From Collinsella aerofaciens (GTDB lineage: Bacteria; Actinomycetota; Coriobacteriia; Coriobacteriales; Coriobacteriaceae): a DNA stretch of 64,000 nt. This document shows, one piece after another, positions 52,902-61,670 of the stretch; position 1 is the stretch's first letter; the number at the start of each line of letters is the position of its first letter. The notes under the pieces are model-generated. The model saw nothing but the letters and a program-made list of their open reading frames with translations, made no database searches and had not been told where the DNA came from. The stretch lies in the NCBI GenBank assembly GCA_008680965.1, contig NAKE01000001.1, positions 1,426,001 to 1,490,000 on the forward strand, read 5' to 3'. The position numbers and the translations under genes were made by a program.

Positions 52902-55900
52902 ATGAGATTGATTCACAACAGCCGTCTGCCGCAGTTTCGTACTCCGTTTGGCGCTGTGACCACTGGAACTTCCGTTTCGCTATCGGTGATTTTGGAGGAT
53001 GCCGACCCCAACCAGGCAACGCTCACCCTGCGCACCTGGGTCGATGAAATCGGTGAGTCTCTGTATCCCATGACGCACGAGGGCGACGGCATATTTACCG
53101 TAGAGCTTGAGTGCACTGAGCCCTGTCTTATCTGGTACAGCTTTATCTGCAACATCGAGGGCCAGCCTGCGGTACGCCTGGGTGCACCGCAGGGTCGCAC
53201 CGGTGGCGAGGGTGTGACCTACAACTACGCCGAGGTTCCGTCCTTCCAGATTACCGTCTACAAGCACCGAGAGAACCGTCCCACTTGGTACGAGCGCGGT
53301 ATGGTCTACCAGATCTTCCCCGACCGCTATGCACGCGACGAAAACTGGCGCGAACGCACGCTTGCCGAAGTTGAAAAACCGCGCAAAGGAATCCAGCGCC
53401 GCATGGTCGAGGACTGGAACGAATCGCCCGAGTACGAGCGTGCCGAAGACGGCTCCATCAAGACCTGGGATTTTTACGGCGGCTCGCTCAAGGGTATCCA
53501 AAATGACCTGCCCCGCATTGCCGAGCTAGGCTTTACGGCCATCTACCTCAACCCCATCTTTGAGGCCGCGAGCAACCACCGCTACGACACGGCCGACTAC
53601 ACCAAGATCGACCCGATCCTGGGCACCGAGCAGGACTTTACCGAGCTGTGCCAGGCAGCCGAGAAGCTGGGCATCTCCATCATCCTGGACGGCGTCTTCA
53701 ACCACACGGGCGACGATTCGATCTATTTCAACCGCTACGGCAACTATCCCGGCGTGGGCGCCTGGCAGAGCGAGGATTCACCGTGGCGCGATGCGTTTTA
53801 CTTCCATGAGGACGGCTCGTATGACTGCTGGTGGGGCGTGGGCAACATGCCCGCCATCAATGAGAGCTCCAAACTGGTGCGCGAGCGGCTCCTGGGCAAG
53901 GACGGCGTGATCCGAAAATGGCTGCGCGCCGGCGCCCATGGCTGGCGTCTGGACGTGGCCGATGAGCTTTCCGATGACTTCCTGGCCGAGATCAAAAAGG
54001 CCGTGCTCGCCGAGAAACCCGATGCGCTGCTGCTCGGCGAAGTCTGGGAGGACGCCTCCAACAAGATCAGCTATGGCCACCTGCGCCGCTATCTGCAGGG
54101 CTCTGAGCTCGACTCTGCCATGGACTACCCCTTCCGCGACATGGTCATCGGCTTTTTGATGGGCTACAAGAATGCCTATCAAGCTGCTGAGGACATCGAG
54201 ACCCTGCGCGAGAACTACCCGCGCGAGGCACTGGCCTGCGCGCTCAATCTGCTTTCGAGCCACGACCGCCCGCGCATTATCTCGGTGCTCGGTGGTGGCC
54301 CCGACGAGTCGCAGCTGCCCGAGAGCGAGCGCAGCAAATGGCGCCTGGACGAGAACTCGATGGGCCTGGCCAAGAGCCGTTTTTGGTTGGCAACGCTCAT
54401 GCAGATGACCTTCCCGGGTGTGCCCTCGATCTATTACGGCGACGAATACGGCTTGGAGGGCCTCACCGATCCGGGCAACCGCCGCACCCTGCCGACCAAG
54501 GACCAGCTCCACGACTTCGATACGCTGGCCATTGTTAAGAACGCGTCTGCCGTCCGCCGCGCGCTGCCGTTTATGGTCGACGGCGAGATCAAGGCCTTCG
54601 CGCTCAACGACGACGTCTTGGCCTACACCCGCACGGGCAAAGACGGCGAGGCCGCGACGGTTATCATCAACCGCAGCCTGCGCAATTCGCACTGCGTGAC
54701 GATCCCGGCGCTCGGCGAATGCGCGAGCGACGTGATCAGCGGACACGAGTGCGAAATCCACAACGGCACAGTCACGCTCGACTTGTACCCGCTGGGCTCT
54801 TCGATCATCTATCACCATGCCGAGAAGCGCCTGCAGGAGCCGCTCGATCATGGCGCGGGCGTCGTGTGCCACATCACCTCGGTGCCGACCGATGACGGCA
54901 AGCCTGGCACGATCGGTGCGCCCACGCGTCGCTTTATCGACCATCTGGCCGCCATGGGCATGCGCTACTGGCAGGTCCTGCCCGTCAATCCAACGGACTT
55001 CTTCCGCTCCCCCTACGCCGGTCCTTCGGCCTTTGCAGGCAATATCGACCTGCTGCCCGAGAGCCAGGAGGAGCTGGCTGCCGACTTCGTCACCTGGAAG
55101 GCCCGCGGCGGCGAGGATGCCGACCCGCTGTACACGGCGTTTAAACATCGCAACGCCGACTGGCTCGAGAAGTACTGCGTCTACATGGCGGTAAAGAAGC
55201 ACTTTGAGGGACTGTCGCGCCACGATTGGCCGGCGGATGTCGCGCGCTACAACGAGCACCTGATCGATGACGAGCGCTTCCACGACGAGGCAGAGCTGCA
55301 GGCGTACATGCAGTATCGCTTTGACCTTGCCTGGTGCGAGCTCATGAACTATGCACACAAGAAGGGCATCGAGGTCATCGGCGATATCCCGATGTATGTC
55401 TCGGACGATTCGGCCGATGCGTGGAGCGAGCCCGAAAACTTCTGGCTGTCCGATACCGGTAAGGCGATTGAGATTTCGGGCGCGCCGCCCGACAACTTTG
55501 CGCCCGAGGGGCAAGTGTGGGGAAACCCCACCTTCCGCTGGGATCACATGAAGGGAAACGGCTATAGCTGGTGGATGGATCGCTTGCGTCGTGCGTTTTC
55601 GCTCTACGACCGTGTGCGCCTGGACCACTTCCTGGGCTTCCACAGCTACTTTAGCATCCCTGCCGGCAAGGCCTGTGCCGACGGCCGCTGGCTTGCGGGA
55701 CCGGGCAAGGACCTGTTCCAGACCGCCTACGACGAGCTGGGTCCGCTCAACTTTATTGCCGAGGATCTGGGCTATCTAACACCTGGCGTACGCGCGATGG
55801 CTTCGACCTGCGGCTTCCCCGGCATGGATGTGCTGGAGTTTAGCGACTACGACGTTCGCTGCGGAATTCATCCCACACCGGGCAAGATCCTGTATACCTC

Positions 55901-56198
55901 GACGCACGACACCTCGACGCTTGCCGGCTGGTGCACGCGCTCCTTTGCAGGTGGCGACGAGCCGAGCGGCATTGCATTGGCAAGCGAGCTCATGGGCGAT
56001 GCCCTGGCAAGCGATGCTCCGCTCGTGATGATGCCGCTGCAGGACGTGCTGGGGCTGGGCGACGACGCGCGTATGAACGTACCGGGCGTGGCCACGGGCA
56101 ACTGGACTTGGCAGGCTGACGAGGCCGACGTTGCGGCAGCCGAGGAGAAAACTGCGAAGCTCCTGCGCAGCACCCATAGATTCTGGGGCGAAGCGTGA
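52902..56198 (+). CDS. Bifunctional GH13 alpha-amylase / GH77 4-alpha-glucanotransferase fusion
   Basis: A 1098-residue fusion for maltodextrin use. Residues 1 to about 120 form a beta-sandwich start domain; about 125-590 are a GH13 neopullulanase-like catalytic domain with Asp in GWRLDVADEL, Glu in LLGEVWED and Asp in SSHDRPR. Residues about 650-1098 are a MalQ-type GH77 domain with Asp in RLDHFLGFHSYF, Glu in FIAEDLGYL and Asp in THDTSTLAGW. Both active sites look complete. The two enzymes are normally separate. It could supply or trim linear glucans together with GlgP. Confidence 0.94.
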   Translation: MRLIHNSRLPQFRTPFGAVTTGTSVSLSVILEDADPNQATLTLRTWVDEIGESLYPMTHEGDGIFTVELECTEPCLIWYSFICNIEGQPAVRLGAPQGRTGGEGVTYNYAEVPSFQITVYKHRENRPTWYERGMVYQIFPDRYARDENWRERTLAEVEKPRKGIQRRMVEDWNESPEYERAEDGSIKTWDFYGGSLKGIQNDLPRIAELGFTAIYLNPIFEAASNHRYDTADYTKIDPILGTEQDFTELCQAAEKLGISIILDGVFNHTGDDSIYFNRYGNYPGVGAWQSEDSPWRDAFYFHEDGSYDCWWGVGNMPAINESSKLVRERLLGKDGVIRKWLRAGAHGWRLDVADELSDDFLAEIKKAVLAEKPDALLLGEVWEDASNKISYGHLRRYLQGSELDSAMDYPFRDMVIGFLMGYKNAYQAAEDIETLRENYPREALACALNLLSSHDRPRIISVLGGGPDESQLPESERSKWRLDENSMGLAKSRFWLATLMQMTFPGVPSIYYGDEYGLEGLTDPGNRRTLPTKDQLHDFDTLAIVKNASAVRRALPFMVDGEIKAFALNDDVLAYTRTGKDGEAATVIINRSLRNSHCVTIPALGECASDVISGHECEIHNGTVTLDLYPLGSSIIYHHAEKRLQEPLDHGAGVVCHITSVPTDDGKPGTIGAPTRRFIDHLAAMGMRYWQVLPVNPTDFFRSPYAGPSAFAGNIDLLPESQEELAADFVTWKARGGEDADPLYTAFKHRNADWLEKYCVYMAVKKHFEGLSRHDWPADVARYNEHLIDDERFHDEAELQAYMQYRFDLAWCELMNYAHKKGIEVIGDIPMYVSDDSADAWSEPENFWLSDTGKAIEISGAPPDNFAPEGQVWGNPTFRWDHMKGNGYSWWMDRLRRAFSLYDRVRLDHFLGFHSYFSIPAGKACADGRWLAGPGKDLFQTAYDELGPLNFIAEDLGYLTPGVRAMASTCGFPGMDVLEFSDYDVRCGIHPTPGKILYTSTHDTSTLAGWCTRSFAGGDEPSGIALASELMGDALASDAPLVMMPLQDVLGLGDDARMNVPGVATGNWTWQADEADVAAAEEKTAKLLRSTHRFWGEA

Positions 56199-56242
56199 TA
56201 AAACCCTCGATATAGGGTACAGTTACAGCTGTTTGAATTTTT

Positions 56243-56264
56243 GCGGGCAGAGCGATCTGCCCGC
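56243..56264 (+). terminator. Hairpin between the GH13-GH77 gene and the zinc-ribbon gene
   Basis: GCGGGCAGA and TCTGCCCGC pair perfectly around GCGA, followed by TTTGTG. It is a weak terminator or attenuator. Confidence 0.5.
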
Positions 56265-56286
56265 TTTGTGCTGAAAAGGAAGTATT

Positions 56287-56523
56287 ATGGCGCGCTACGA
56301 TTACAAGTGCACGAGCTGCGGCAACGTGTTTGAGGTTGAGCACCCCATGTCCGAGACGCCCGAGGTCGTATGCCCTAGCTGCGGTGCCCCGGCATCCAAG
56401 ACGTTTTCGGCCAGCGGCATTAAGTTCGACGGCAGCGGTTTCTACAACACCGACCAGCGCAGTGGCGGCTCCAGCACCAGCGCCACCAGTGGCTGCTGCG
56501 CCAACTGCCCGCATAACCACTAG
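56287..56523 (+). CDS. FmdB-type zinc-ribbon protein
   Basis: A 78-residue protein with a CxxC...CxxC zinc ribbon: YKCTSCGNVFEVEHPM and VVCPSCGAPASKTF. This is the FmdB/CxxC_CXXC_SSSS family, first noted with formamidase genes; its function is not settled. The C-terminus is Ser/Gly-rich with a further CCANC. GAAAAGGAAG precedes the ATG. Confidence 0.9.
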   Translation: MARYDYKCTSCGNVFEVEHPMSETPEVVCPSCGAPASKTFSASGIKFDGSGFYNTDQRSGGSSTSATSGCCANCPHNH

Positions 56524-56528
56524 TGACA

Positions 56529-56565
56529 AGCGGCCCCGCGATCAAGCCCGATCGCGAGGCCGCTT
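56529..56565 (+). terminator. Terminator after the zinc-ribbon gene
   Basis: AAGCGGCC..CGCGATC pairs with GATCGCG..GGCCGCTT, a long GC-rich stem, followed by CTTTA. Confidence 0.8.
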
Positions 56566-56610
56566 CTTTACGCTATAGGTAGCTAATTAATTTTTAATAA
56601 TTAGCATATT

Positions 56611-57546
56611 TTAAAATCCGCCCATACCAGCAGAATAGGGATCGTCACAGGTACCATCGCTATACCAATGAGTAGACCCCACGTAATTGCCATTTTCGTC
56701 ATAAACATCCATAGTTTTAATGACTACTTTGCCGCCGCCGTTAGAGGAGCCTCCCGAATAGCCGCTTCCACCAGAATAATTATTACCGCTATAAGAATTG
56801 TTGGAATAATTGTTTTGCTGAGAAGCCTGCTGCTGAGTCTGCGCCACTTCCTCTTGAGTCTTCGCCTCAGCTTCTGCTTTTGCCTTATTTACATCATCAA
56901 TACGAGTTTGATAACGACTAATCTGTTCATTGATTTGATCAATGAACAGATTAGAATCCTTTTTGGCATCTTCAAAAATAAGCTTCTGATTATCTTTATT
57001 AGAAATATCATTAAGAAGACCATTGAGGCTATTAATATGCTGCTGGAGAGAGTCAGTATCTTCAGTAGAATTTACATCAAAATTAACATGGTCAGTTACA
57101 GAAGTATTCCACTCATCATTTTGAGCATTACGACAGTCTTTAATAATGGAATCGTATTTATTGAGCAACTTCGTCCAATCAGGGGAAGTGCCATCCGCAT
57201 ACTTAAAACTGTCATTAGAGATTTCTTTATTCAAAATCTCTTTATTATTTTGAGCATTTTTAATGGTATCAAGACGTTGCTCAAAAGTTAGTAACCCAGG
57301 ATCAGCCTTAAAGGCAGCAACACTATCGCTAGCCTTTGAATACAAAACTTCAACCTGCTGATTATGTTCACTACATGCTTGTTTGTAATTGTAACCAGCA
57401 TAACCACCGACACAACCAGCAATGAGCAAAGCAACAATACCGGCACCAATAATTACCCGCTTTTTAATCGAAGAATTCTCAACCTCTTCATTTTCCTGAG
57501 TATTATCTTCAGGATTGTCAATCTTGTCACTATTAAGATCGTTCAT
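56611..57546 (-). CDS. AT-rich membrane-anchored coiled-coil protein, probably transferred
   Basis: A 311-residue protein of unknown family. An acidic cytoplasmic N-terminus (about 1-30) is followed by one membrane span (VIIGAGIVALLIAGCVGGYAG) and a long extracellular helical region to about residue 230. A Gln/Asn/Ser/Gly-rich linker (NNYSNNSYSGNNYSGGSGYS) precedes a short C-terminal domain with YDENGNYVGSTHWYSDG. GC content is far below every neighbour, and A/T-ending codons dominate, so it came from a low-GC donor. A 17-bp perfect hairpin lies inside it (56918-56954). Confidence 0.75.
   Translation of the reverse strand: MNDLNSDKIDNPEDNTQENEEVENSSIKKRVIIGAGIVALLIAGCVGGYAGYNYKQACSEHNQQVEVLYSKASDSVAAFKADPGLLTFEQRLDTIKNAQNNKEILNKEISNDSFKYADGTSPDWTKLLNKYDSIIKDCRNAQNDEWNTSVTDHVNFDVNSTEDTDSLQQHINSLNGLLNDISNKDNQKLIFEDAKKDSNLFIDQINEQISRYQTRIDDVNKAKAEAEAKTQEEVAQTQQQASQQNNYSNNSYSGNNYSGGSGYSGGSSNGGGKVVIKTMDVYDENGNYVGSTHWYSDGTCDDPYSAGMGGF
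56918..56954. repeat. 17-bp perfect hairpin with 3-base loop inside the AT-rich gene
   Basis: CTAATCTGTTCATTGAT (56918-56934) is followed by TTG and its exact complement (56938-56954). It codes in frame for NLFIDQINEQI. Confidence 0.9.
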
Positions 57547-57657
57547 TTTAACCCCTCAATATTAAATCTGCGAGCGGTTCATGCATCCAGAAACTTACCA
57601 AACCCAACCGCTTACTTTCATACCCGATTTATTAATCCCAGTTCCAGAAAAATCCTG

Positions 57658-57672
57658 AGTTGCGGTGAAATA
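57658..57672. repeat. Left inverted end of an older small element split by IS3
   Basis: AGTTGCGGTGAAATA here is repeated inverted at 59012-59026, on the far side of the IS3. Without the IS3 the two ends would lie about 60 bases apart. Confidence 0.6.
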
Positions 57673-57704
57673 AGGACTGTTTGGCGGGTAGAAGCCGCTA
57701 TTCG

Positions 57705-59002
57705 GGGGTGCGGACAGAAAGTTGGACCGCGGGGCGGTCCGGACTGGAGGTTCGCATGTACAGCAGGGAGAAGGTCGAGCTCTTCCTCCTGGCGACGGAG
57801 GACGGCATGGGGCCCACCGCCGCCGCGGAGTTCGCGGGGGTCACGGTGAGCGCGGCCAAGAAGTGGGCGACGGGGCACCTCCCGCGCAGCTACACCGGCG
57901 GGGGCTGTAGAATCGTGGCGAGGAAACCGCCACGGAAGGAGGCCAGCTTGGGCCCCGACAAGTCGATCTACGCCCCGCCCGCGACCGGCCCGCTCGCCGG
58001 ACTCAACGAGGACCAGATAGAGAACCTGCTGCTCAGGGCGGTGTTGGCCGACCTAAAAGCGGAAGGGTGGGACCCGGCTTCGATCTCGAACAGGAGCAAG
58101 TGCGAGCTCGGCGAGAGATTGAGGCGGGCGACCGCCCTGCCCCTCCGCTCGATCACAGGTTTCTTGAGGATATCGAAGAGCTCCTATGAGTACTGGAGGC
58201 CCCGCGTCGCCGCGCCGCGCGACCGCGACGCCGACATACGCGACCGCGTGGTGCGCATCTTCCGCGAGGGCTCGGGGTGCTGGGGGTACCGCACCGTCTG
58301 GGCGCGCCTGCGCCGCGAGGGCGTCCGCGCCAGCGAGAAGCGCGTGGCCCGCGTGATGCGCGAGGAGGGCCTCGAGGTCGTCTACAACAGGAGGCGCGCC
58401 CGGGGCTACAGCTCCTACGCCGGCGAGGTCTCCAAGGCGCCGGAGAACCTCGTGAACAGGAATTTCCACGCCGACGAGCCCAACCGGCTGTGGCTCACCG
58501 ACATCACCGAGTTCAGGCTCCCGGGCGGCGAGAAGGTCTACCTGAGCCCGGTCATCGACTGCTTCGACGGGATGCCCGTCGCCTGGTCGATCGGGCTGCA
58601 CCCCGACAAGCGCCTCGCGAACTCGAGCCTGCTCAAGGCCTGCGCGGCGAGGCCGGCGGGCGCGCGCACGACAATCCACTCGGACCGGGGCGGCCACTAC
58701 CGCTGGCCGGAGTGGATCGGGATCTGCGAGGAGAACGGCCTGGTCAGGAGCATGTCAGCGAAGGGCTGCAGCCCGGACAACTCGGCCTGCGAGGGCTTCT
58801 TCGGCCGCCTCAAGAACGAGTTCTTCCGCTACAGGGACTGGGAGGGCGTGACGGCCGAGGAGTTCATGGGGAGGCTCGAGGCCTACCTCGTGTACTATCG
58901 GGACGGGCGCATCAAGAAGTCCCTCGGGTGGCTGAGCCCGATGGAGTACCGCAGGAAGCTTGGATACGCCTAGGCGCGGTCCAAGAAATCGTCCGCACCC
59001 CC
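57705..59002 (+). mobile_element. Intact IS3-family element with 3-bp target duplication
   Basis: The 1298-bp element has imperfect inverted repeats of about 27 bp starting GGGGGTGCGGAC. TTC flanks both sides (57702-57704 and 59003-59005), the 3-bp duplication expected for IS3. It carries one transposase gene in a single frame. Confidence 0.85.
57756..58973 (+). CDS. IS3-family transposase, single open frame
   Basis: A 405-residue transposase that joins the OrfA-like helix-turn-helix (FLLATEDGMGPTAAAEFAG, then AAKKWATGH) and the OrfB integrase core without a programmed frameshift. An HTH_21 linker (GCWGYRTVWARLRREG) precedes the DDE residues: Asp in LWLTDITEF, Asp in VIDCFDG and Glu in CEGFFGRLKNEFF. 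GGAGG stands six bases before the ATG. It looks functional. Confidence 0.94.
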   Translation: MYSREKVELFLLATEDGMGPTAAAEFAGVTVSAAKKWATGHLPRSYTGGGCRIVARKPPRKEASLGPDKSIYAPPATGPLAGLNEDQIENLLLRAVLADLKAEGWDPASISNRSKCELGERLRRATALPLRSITGFLRISKSSYEYWRPRVAAPRDRDADIRDRVVRIFREGSGCWGYRTVWARLRREGVRASEKRVARVMREEGLEVVYNRRRARGYSSYAGEVSKAPENLVNRNFHADEPNRLWLTDITEFRLPGGEKVYLSPVIDCFDGMPVAWSIGLHPDKRLANSSLLKACAARPAGARTTIHSDRGGHYRWPEWIGICEENGLVRSMSAKGCSPDNSACEGFFGRLKNEFFRYRDWEGVTAEEFMGRLEAYLVYYRDGRIKKSLGWLSPMEYRRKLGYA

Positions 59003-59011
59003 TTCAATCCC

Positions 59012-59026
59012 TATTTCACCGCAACT
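59012..59026. repeat. Right inverted end of the element split by IS3
   Basis: TATTTCACCGCAACT is the exact complement of 57658-57672. Confidence 0.6.
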
Positions 59027-59032
59027 TAGTAG

Positions 59033-60433
59033 TTACTTGTGGACTAGGCGGACGCAGAAGTGGCCGTCGTAGGAGTCGGCGTTTACGGGGACGCTTTGGA
59101 AAAGTCCACGGTCGTTTTGACGTACGAGGACGAGCTTCTTGGCTTGTTCAAAATCGGGTAGCTGCAGAATTTGGGCTTCGGAGAGCGGCGCCACGCTAAA
59201 GCCTACGCCCTCGGGAGAGGCCAGGAAGGCATCCACGACCTGAGTGTTCTCCTCAGCAAAAACCGAGCAGGTGGCATAGATAAGCTCACCGCCGGCAGCA
59301 ACGCGCGCGGCGGCTTCCTTGAGCATCGTCAGCTGCAGTTTAGGAAGCTCAACCGTCACGTCCTTTTCGGTCAAGCGCCACGGAATCTCAGGATGACGGC
59401 GCATGGTGCCGGTACCCGAGCACGGGGCATCGATAAACACCGTATCGAACAGAACGGGTTTACCAAGCATCGCATCGAACGACGTGAGGACCGTATCGAG
59501 CTCGCACGCATCACCCGAGACGGTACGAACGCCCTTGATACCAGCCTTATGCAGGCGCGCAAGATTCTGATCACACTTGCGATCGTGCAAATCGAGTGCA
59601 GTGTGCTGACGGTCGTAGCCGGCACGCTTAGCCTGGCACATCATCACATACGTCTTGGTACCACGACCGGCGCCGATCTCTAGGCAACGCCCGGGACGGG
59701 TCGCCGCAGTAGCGATAAGCTGGGCGTTAAGGTCCGAGGCCACGGCCGCCGCGCGTTCAAACACGCCCGACGCAACGGTGGCCTGCGCATCGACCGGCGC
59801 ATGGCAGCCCGGGAACACCGGCGCCACAAGCTGCGATAGGTACGGATCAGGTTTGGTTGCAAAGGCATTCTCGTGCAAAGCGAGCGGCGCGGGCGCCAGA
59901 TTGCCGGCAAAGTTGAGCACACCTTCGGGCGTATCGAACGACGCCATAATGCGGGCGCACAGCCAGCGCGGCAGGCCCATCAGACGAGACAGGCGAACCA
60001 AACGGCGCTCGGACTCGTCAGCATCCGTCGCGTTGGCAAAGTCCTCGACGTTGTCCGCAACCTTATGCAGCACGGCGTTCGCCAGACCGGCGGCCGATTT
60101 AGCACCGCTGCGAACCAGCTCAACGCCCTGGCTCACGGCAACGCGATCCGGGGTATGCAGGTAGAGCATCTCGAAGGCCGAGATGCGAAGCGCCATGCGA
60201 ACACGCGGCGCGACCTTTTTGGGCTTATCGAGAAACTGATCGAGCAGCTCATCCAAAATGCCCTGCGTCGCGGCAACGCCCAGCGCCAGGCGAGCGGCAA
60301 ACGCGGAATCGCGCTTGTCAATGGCCTTGGCCGTAGCGCGGGCAGAGAGCACATCGCGCGCATACATGCCGCGACGGTCGGCCTCCATCAGCACATCGAG
60401 CGCGAGCTTACGCGCGGGGGAAAGCTTGCTCAT
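59033..60433 (-). CDS. rsmB: 16S rRNA (cytosine-967 C5)-methyltransferase
   Basis: RsmB/Sun, 466 residues. An N-terminal NusB-like RNA-binding domain (about 1-140; AFAARLALGVAATQGILDELL) is followed by the Nop2/Sun methyltransferase domain. EIGAGRGTKT binds SAM, DAPCSGTGTMRRHPEI holds the first catalytic Cys and ATCSVFAEEN the nucleophile Cys. The start overlaps the end of fmt by four bases, so the two are coupled. Confidence 0.93.
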   Translation of the reverse strand: MSKLSPARKLALDVLMEADRRGMYARDVLSARATAKAIDKRDSAFAARLALGVAATQGILDELLDQFLDKPKKVAPRVRMALRISAFEMLYLHTPDRVAVSQGVELVRSGAKSAAGLANAVLHKVADNVEDFANATDADESERRLVRLSRLMGLPRWLCARIMASFDTPEGVLNFAGNLAPAPLALHENAFATKPDPYLSQLVAPVFPGCHAPVDAQATVASGVFERAAAVASDLNAQLIATAATRPGRCLEIGAGRGTKTYVMMCQAKRAGYDRQHTALDLHDRKCDQNLARLHKAGIKGVRTVSGDACELDTVLTSFDAMLGKPVLFDTVFIDAPCSGTGTMRRHPEIPWRLTEKDVTVELPKLQLTMLKEAAARVAAGGELIYATCSVFAEENTQVVDAFLASPEGVGFSVAPLSEAQILQLPDFEQAKKLVLVRQNDRGLFQSVPVNADSYDGHFCVRLVHK

Positions 60434-61350
60434 GATAAAGCACCCCACGTCAGATCGGCGCCCTGCAGGCCGGCAGCCCAGGCAGAAGCAGCCATAGCGC
60501 GCTTGCCATCGGGCTTAACCTCAAGCAGCTCGACCGCACCATCGGAAAGTCCCAGGTAGACACGCTTGCTCTTAACGGCAACAGCGCCCTCGCCAAGCGA
60601 CACATCCGCCAGCGCAGCATCGAGCACGCGAACCGACTTACCGGCAATCACGCAGCGAGCGGGTGCAGTGTCGGACGAAGCCAACACGTGACGCACGCAA
60701 TCGAGCGCCGCCATCTGCGGATCCAGACGCATCTCCTGCTTGGAAATCTTGGCAGCATGCGTGACGAGCGACTCATCCTGCTCGGTCCACACCGCTGTGT
60801 CATCGGCAAGCGAGGGCAGCGTATCGGCCAGCAGCTTACCGCCCAGCTCGCCAAGCTCCATCGTCAGTGCCTCGGCATGCTTGCCGGCGACAGATGTCGA
60901 GGCCTGCGCACAATAAGCGCCGGTATCCACGCCATGCCCAATACGCATAATGGAAACGCCGGCAACCTCATCACCAGCAAGAATCGCACGCTGAATGGGA
61001 GCGGCGCCACGCCAGCGCGGCAGCAGCGAAGCATGAACATTCACAATACCAAGCGGCGCCATATGCAGCACCTCATCGGGCAAAATGCAACCGTACGCGG
61101 CCACACAGAAAATATCAGCCCGCGCAGCCTGGAGAGTATCAACTACCTCAGGCGTCATACGATTAGCCTCAACAACCGGCAGGCCAAGCTCGAGCGCCTT
61201 GACCTTAACAGGAGACGGCTCAAGCTTCTTACCACGCCCACGAACAGCATCAGGACGAGTAATGGCAAGCGCAATCTCATTCCCAGCCTCAACAAGCGAA
61301 GTCAGCGAAGGCACAGCAAAATCAGGCGTACCCATAAACACAATACGCAT
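60430..61350 (-). CDS. fmt: Methionyl-tRNA formyltransferase
   Basis: A 306-residue enzyme that formylates initiator Met-tRNA. The N-terminal hydrolase domain shows RIVFMGTPDFAVPSL, then NVHASLLPRWRGAAPIQRAI with the catalytic Asn, His and, later, Asp (GVDTGAYC). The C-terminal OB-fold domain is present. It partners in function with def, encoded upstream on the same strand. Confidence 0.96.
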   Translation of the reverse strand: MRIVFMGTPDFAVPSLTSLVEAGNEIALAITRPDAVRGRGKKLEPSPVKVKALELGLPVVEANRMTPEVVDTLQAARADIFCVAAYGCILPDEVLHMAPLGIVNVHASLLPRWRGAAPIQRAILAGDEVAGVSIMRIGHGVDTGAYCAQASTSVAGKHAEALTMELGELGGKLLADTLPSLADDTAVWTEQDESLVTHAAKISKQEMRLDPQMAALDCVRHVLASSDTAPARCVIAGKSVRVLDAALADVSLGEGAVAVKSKRVYLGLSDGAVELLEVKPDGKRAMAASAWAAGLQGADLTWGALS

Positions 61351-61670
61351 AAAGGACGTCTCCCCTCAACCAAAGCCGAGACGGCTACAAATAACAGCGG
61401 AAAGCCAATTACCAAGCCCATCCGCAATAACAATTCAACAAGAACAAATATACCCAAAAACAAAGAAAGAGCCGCATAAAAGCAGCCCTCCCAACAAAGC
61501 AATTATCAGAGATGACGCCCCTCCCTGGCCCGATGGCACCCGAGCGAGACAGGCAGCGTCAACGTAGTCCCCGGGGCGCCCGCCTATATCGTCCCGCGCG
61601 CAGTTTCGCAGCGCAGCGAGAATGTTTGAGCACGGGATGATATAGGCGGGAGCCCCGGGGACGGACAAAC
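61351..61670. other. Intergenic region between fmt and def
   Basis: The 320 bases hold the 96-bp palindromic repeat and an A-rich stretch. A hydrophobic minus-strand frame (61302-61502) overlaps the fmt start and is probably not a gene. Confidence 0.5.
61567..61662. repeat. 96-bp palindromic repeat element
   Basis: The arms 61567-61596 and 61633-61662 are 30 bases long and match at 28 positions; both begin and end with GTCCCCGGGGC or its complement. The 36-base interior is not paired. It sits just past the def stop. Size suits a REP- or MITE-type repeat. Confidence 0.75.

Noticed and set aside
61302..61502. Hydrophobic 66-codon frame between fmt and def
   Set aside because: It overlaps the fmt start on the same strand, has no ribosome-binding site, and its hydrophobicity follows from a T-rich strand.
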